Source: Spirochaetota bacterium
GTDB taxonomy: Bacteria; Spirochaetota; Brevinematia; DTOW01
Assembly (NCBI GenBank): GCA_028276145.1
Contig: JAPYWX010000052.1
Span: 1-9,440 of the forward strand
DNA: 9,440 nt
Direction of reading: 5' to 3'
In this document: positions 7,161 through 9,440 of the stretch, in pieces
How the letters are laid out: each line of letters opens with the position of its first letter
Numbering within the stretch: the stretch's first letter is position 1
Notes under the pieces: generated by a model
Told to the model about the DNA's origin: nothing
What the model saw: the letters and a program-made list of their open reading frames with translations, nothing else
Database searches by the model: none
Position numbers and translations under genes: made by a program

Positions 7161-7979
7161 TTAAAATTCTTCTACTGATACTGATATTCTTCTGAGTAGT
7201 TTGTTTATGTTTATTGATGGTATTTGGGATTGGATTTTTTTGCTTTTGATTTTGGATATTTTACCGAAAACTAAGTTGTTTTCAATTTTGAATTTTGATG
7301 ATATCAGGTATATTATTGAGAGGTCTATTATGTTAATTTTTGTTGTAGGGATTATGTAATTTGATTCGTTGAATATTCCTGAGTTTCTTGACGTTTTTGT
7401 TGTTGGTACTGTGGGGTGAATTATTGTATCTCCGAAGAGGTTTTTTGATATCACGACTATGTTTTTCCTTGAGAGGAATTTGAAGAAGTTAAGTATATTT
7501 TCTTCCAATTCTTCATCTTTTGAATCTGTTATTATTTTGTACTGGGTTATGAAGTAGGATAAGGAAAAGGTATTTGTGAATGACATGGTTGAGAATGATA
7601 AAAATAGTTCTGTTGCTGAAATTGGGTCTGAGTTTAGCAAGTTTTCAAAATTTGGTAGTTTTTTTATGAAATTCAAGAATAATGATACTATGTTATGGGA
7701 GATATAGTTTTTGGATGATATGAATTTTAGGTTGTTACCTTTATTTATTTGTAAATCGTTAAAGAGAGTGATTAGCCTAGATATAAATCTTATTTGGTCT
7801 TTTGATACTTTTTTTGGTAGGCTTATGTTTTCATTTTCGTATATCCATATGTTTTTACCGTTTTCTAAAATTACCTCTTTTGATTCAGGTATGTAATTTT
7901 CGTATATTGAGTGAACAGGAAGTATTATAAAGTTGTTAACTTTTATGGGTTTGAAGATGCTTTTTGATTTTCCGTCCAT
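7161..7979 (-). CDS. Hypothetical protein, 272 residues, no recognised domain
   Basis: I do not recognise this protein. It is rich in Ile, Asn, Ser, Lys and Phe. There is no signal peptide, no clear membrane segment, and no Cys or metal motif. The first 55 residues look beta-rich (NNFIILPVHSIYENY, KNIWIYENE). The middle looks helical (QIRFISRLITLFNDL, HNIVSLFLNFIKKL, EELEENILNFFKFLSR). The end is basic (KISKIKSKKIQ, NKLLRR) before SVSVEEF. The segment around residues 155-175 could be a small winged-helix-like unit, but that is only an impression. The start is the ATG at 7977-7979; the next upstream in-frame codons meet a stop at 7992-7994 and no Shine-Dalgarno is visible. It lies 89 bases downstream of mrp in the same direction, so readthrough from mrp is possible. 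Its stop is 12 bases from a decayed transposase, so its C-terminus may have been altered by that insertion. Confidence 0.75.
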   Translation of the reverse strand: MDGKSKSIFKPIKVNNFIILPVHSIYENYIPESKEVILENGKNIWIYENENISLPKKVSKDQIRFISRLITLFNDLQINKGNNLKFISSKNYISHNIVSLFLNFIKKLPNFENLLNSDPISATELFLSFSTMSFTNTFSLSYFITQYKIITDSKDEELEENILNFFKFLSRKNIVVISKNLFGDTIIHPTVPTTKTSRNSGIFNESNYIIPTTKINIIDLSIIYLISSKFKIENNLVFGKISKIKSKKIQSQIPSININKLLRRISVSVEEF

Positions 7980-8035
7980 TAGAATAATTTTCTAAAATCT
8001 AATTAGCTATTTTCACTTTGTACTTCAATCGTGTA

Positions 8036-8069
8036 GTGCCTATAGCGTAGCACGACATGCTTTAAGCAC
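8036..8069. repeat. Decayed type B and type A palindromes just after mrp
   Basis: GTGCCTATAGCGTAGCAC (8036-8053) is a type B stem with a bulged C and a longer loop. After GACA comes TGCTTTAAGCAC (8058-8069), which is type A lacking only its first G (A at 8057). The final base overlaps the mrp stop codon (8069-8071, minus strand). Here the units are single and in the order B then A on the plus strand, against A-A-B-B at 6807-6878. No T-run follows on the minus strand, so a terminator role is unproven. Confidence 0.75.
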
Positions 8070-9151
8070 TATTTTATGTTAAGCTCTCTTTTTACTGTTC
8101 TTACGCTTAGGGATGAGGCTACCTTTGAGGCTATTTCTTGGTAAATTTTTGAGATTTCGTGTTCTGGGTATTCGTACACGATGGGTTTACCTTGGTCACT
8201 TCCTTGAGCTATTAGGGGGTCAATTGGTATTTCTCCAAGTATAGGTATGTTTTTGTCTTTTAGGTACAAATCTATGTCAGCTTTTGGGAAAATATAGTTC
8301 TTCTCTCTGCAATGTGAGCAGATGTAGTATGCCATGTTTATTACTATGCCGAGGTTTGGTGTTCCCATTTTTTCGAATAGGTTTATACCTTTTATTGTGT
8401 CAACTACTGCTACGAGCTGAGGTGTTGATATTGCCACTATTCCTGATATGGGTATATTTTGTGCTAGTGTTAATTGTATGTCACCGCTTCCTGGTGGTAA
8501 GTCTAGTATTAGATAGTCAAGGTCTCCCCAATTTACATCTTCAAAAAGTTGTTTCACTGCTGTTGTTTGTATTGGTCCACGCCAAACAACAGGAGAAGAG
8601 TTGTCTATTAGAAGTCCTATAGAAAGAACTTTCATGCCCATTACTTCAACAGGTTGTATCTTGCTGTCTCTAATTTTTGGTGTTCCGACTATTCCTAACA
8701 TTAGTGGTATGTTTGGCCCATGTAAGTCTAAGTCAAGTAGCCCAACTTTTGCCCCTGCCTTCGCAAGTGCTAAAGCTAAGTTGACGGATAATGTTGATTT
8801 CCCAACACCACCTTTACAACTATAAACGCCTATTATGTTCTTTACATTTTTGATAGTATCAAGGTTTACGATTCTTTGAACACCTATTGTAGTTTCTTTA
8901 GATTTCCTAACGTCACTCACTAGAACTATGTTTATTTTGTGCTCTTTACCAAAGTTTTCCTCAAGTGTTTTCTTGACATTTTCTTTTATCTCTGTTGCCA
9001 ACGGGCAAGCTGGAGTCGTGAGAGCAATTTCACATTTTATTTCACCATCTGATATCTCAACATTTTTCACCATTCCCATTCTTACAATGTCTACCCCTAC
9101 CTCTGGGTCTATCACCGTTTTCAGAACCTCTATTACACTTTCCTTTGTCAT
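8069..9151 (-). CDS. mrp: Mrp/ApbC/NBP35-family iron-sulfur cluster carrier ATPase
   Basis: This family binds and transfers Fe-S clusters to apo-proteins in the cytoplasm, using ATP. The length, 360 residues, is normal. Residues 1-85 are a MIP18/DUF59-type domain with the signature LTTPACPL (44-51). From about 105 comes the P-loop ATPase: deviant Walker A SCKGGVGKST (111-120), LLDLDLHGPNIPLMLG (138-153), VVWRGP (188-193), and Walker B-type LILDLPPGSGD (214-224). The cluster-ligating CxxC is Cys278-Ser-His-Cys281. Cys112 replaces the usual Gly of SGKGGVGKS; plant HCF101 proteins share this. The start is fixed by a strong ribosome binding site five bases upstream. A good sigma70-type promoter lies just before it, and polA is divergent. 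The palindrome unit at 8057-8069 overlaps the stop codon. Confidence 0.96.
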   Translation of the reverse strand: MTKESVIEVLKTVIDPEVGVDIVRMGMVKNVEISDGEIKCEIALTTPACPLATEIKENVKKTLEENFGKEHKINIVLVSDVRKSKETTIGVQRIVNLDTIKNVKNIIGVYSCKGGVGKSTLSVNLALALAKAGAKVGLLDLDLHGPNIPLMLGIVGTPKIRDSKIQPVEVMGMKVLSIGLLIDNSSPVVWRGPIQTTAVKQLFEDVNWGDLDYLILDLPPGSGDIQLTLAQNIPISGIVAISTPQLVAVVDTIKGINLFEKMGTPNLGIVINMAYYICSHCREKNYIFPKADIDLYLKDKNIPILGEIPIDPLIAQGSDQGKPIVYEYPEHEISKIYQEIASKVASSLSVRTVKRELNIK

Positions 9152-9156
9152 TATGA

Positions 9157-9163
9157 TCCTCCT
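9157..9163 (-). promoter_or_regulatory. Strong Shine-Dalgarno for mrp
   Basis: On the minus strand AGGAGGA ends five bases before the mrp ATG. It is the only clear Shine-Dalgarno in the window. sprA, the 272-residue gene and polA have none in the expected position. Confidence 0.9.
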
Positions 9164-9177
9164 AACAAACTTAAGTT

Positions 9178-9206
9178 ATTTTAATAAATTTAGTGAAATT
9201 TTTCAA
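9178..9206 (-). promoter_or_regulatory. Predicted sigma70-type promoter for mrp
   Basis: On the minus strand TTGAAA (9201-9206, 5 of 6 to TTGACA), a 17-base spacer, and TAAAAT (9178-9183, 5 of 6 to TATAAT). The predicted transcript would start near 9171, giving a leader of about 20 bases that contains the Shine-Dalgarno. A small inverted repeat, TGAAA-TT-TTTCA (9194-9205), covers the -35 box and could be an operator, but may be chance in AT-rich DNA. Confidence 0.65.
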
Positions 9207-9221
9207 ATTTTGTGGATTGTG

Positions 9222-9257
9222 AGGCTTTGCCTGATTCTTAGTAGAGAGGTTTCACCT
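9222..9257. repeat. Two short hairpins between mrp and polA
   Basis: First: AGGC-TTT-GCCT (9222-9232). Second: AGGT-TTC-ACCT (9247-9257), inside a string that matches 6779-6795 apart from one T. Both resemble shortened forms of the GAGAGGC/GCCTCTC hairpin that follows at 9266-9282. Individually the stems are only four pairs. The support comes from their clustering and from the near-copy at the other locus. Confidence 0.55.
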
Positions 9258-9265
9258 TAATTGAG

Positions 9266-9282
9266 GAGAGGCTTCGCCTCTC
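9266..9282. repeat. Hairpin GAGAGGC-TTC-GCCTCTC upstream of polA
   Basis: A perfect seven-pair stem around TTC, 40 bases before the polA start. The same stem with loop TATT forms the core of the hairpin at 952-975. Nothing T-rich follows immediately on the plus strand, and on the minus strand it lies upstream of the mrp promoter. It is therefore not placed as the terminator of a gene seen here. Confidence 0.8.
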
Positions 9283-9322
9283 ATGTTTGAAATAATTTTA
9301 ACTTTTATTAAAAAATTTTTTT

Positions 9323-9440
9323 ATGGAAAAACTTTTTGTTTTTGATACAAGTAATATTGTTTACAGAGGTTTTTTTGCTTTCGCCGGTAGGCACCTCAGG
9401 AACTCTAAGGGGGAGATAACCTCAGGTATATTCTCAACTT
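9323..9440 (+). CDS. polA: DNA polymerase I, N-terminal start of 5'-3' exonuclease domain; continues past the window
   Basis: DNA polymerase I fills gaps and removes RNA primers during replication and repair; its N-terminal domain is a flap 5'-3' exonuclease. Only 39 codons are present. MEKLFVFDTSNIVYRGFFAF aligns with the conserved opening of this domain (hydrophobic strand, metal-binding Asp, then Y-R-x-F/Y-F-A). It is followed by RNSKGEITSGIFST, matching the family's TNSxGExTxAxxGF segment. Asp8 is the expected first metal ligand. The usual Asp-Gly is Asp-Thr here. The ATG at 9323 puts these motifs at the right distance from the N-terminus. No Shine-Dalgarno is seen in the A/T-only stretch before it. 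A stand-alone exonuclease without the polymerase domain cannot be excluded from so short a piece. Confidence 0.82.
   Translation, partial: MEKLFVFDTSNIVYRGFFAFAGRHLRNSKGEITSGIFST

Noticed and set aside
8284..9260. Three plus-strand open frames opposite mrp
   Set aside because: They are antisense to conserved Mrp motifs (Walker A, DLPPGSGD, CxxC) and show no domain of their own.
9287..9322. Possible polA promoter starting with TTGAAA at 9287
   Set aside because: No acceptable -10 hexamer lies 16-18 bases downstream; the stretch is almost pure A/T, so any match would be unreliable.

Overview
This is an AT-rich bacterial window holding five protein genes, two of them cut by the window edges. 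It also holds one broken transposase remnant and an unusual set of short hairpin repeats that occupy the gaps between genes. The host should be Gram-negative. The largest gene encodes a 1911-residue secreted, beta-barrel-ending protein with the landmarks of SprA, the outer-membrane translocon of the type IX secretion system (T9SS), best known from Bacteroidota and relatives. The other signals do not look like Bacteroidota: mrp has a strong AGGAGG ribosome binding site and a sigma70-type TTGAAA/TAAAAT promoter with a 17-base spacer. Arg is mostly AGA/AGG and Ile is often ATA. I infer a non-Bacteroidota Gram-negative lineage, possibly thermophilic, but cannot name the phylum.

Layout. 1-941 (+): C-terminal half of a long-chain acyl-CoA synthetase. 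942-984: convergent gap filled by a perfect 10-bp hairpin. 985-6720 (-): the SprA-like gene. 6721-7160: no intact gene; it holds a weak sprA promoter candidate, one small hairpin, an ordered A-A-B-B set of palindromes, and a frameshifted transposase C-terminus (+). 7161-7979 (-): unrecognised 272-residue protein. 7980-8068: two decayed copies of the same palindromes. 8069-9151 (-): Mrp/ApbC-type iron-sulfur carrier ATPase. 9152-9322: divergent intergenic region with the mrp promoter and three hairpins. 9323-9440 (+): first 39 codons of DNA polymerase I (5'-3' exonuclease domain).

The genes do not form an obvious pathway. mrp and the 272-residue gene lie in the same direction 89 bases apart and could be co-transcribed. 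sprA appears to have its own unit and converges on the acyl-CoA synthetase gene. No other T9SS component is visible.

The two most interesting things are the compact SprA homologue in a seemingly non-Bacteroidota context, and the intergenic mini-hairpins. In the hairpins, stem positions change in pairs (C-G to T-A, and T-A to A-T) while pairing is kept, which suggests selection on structure.
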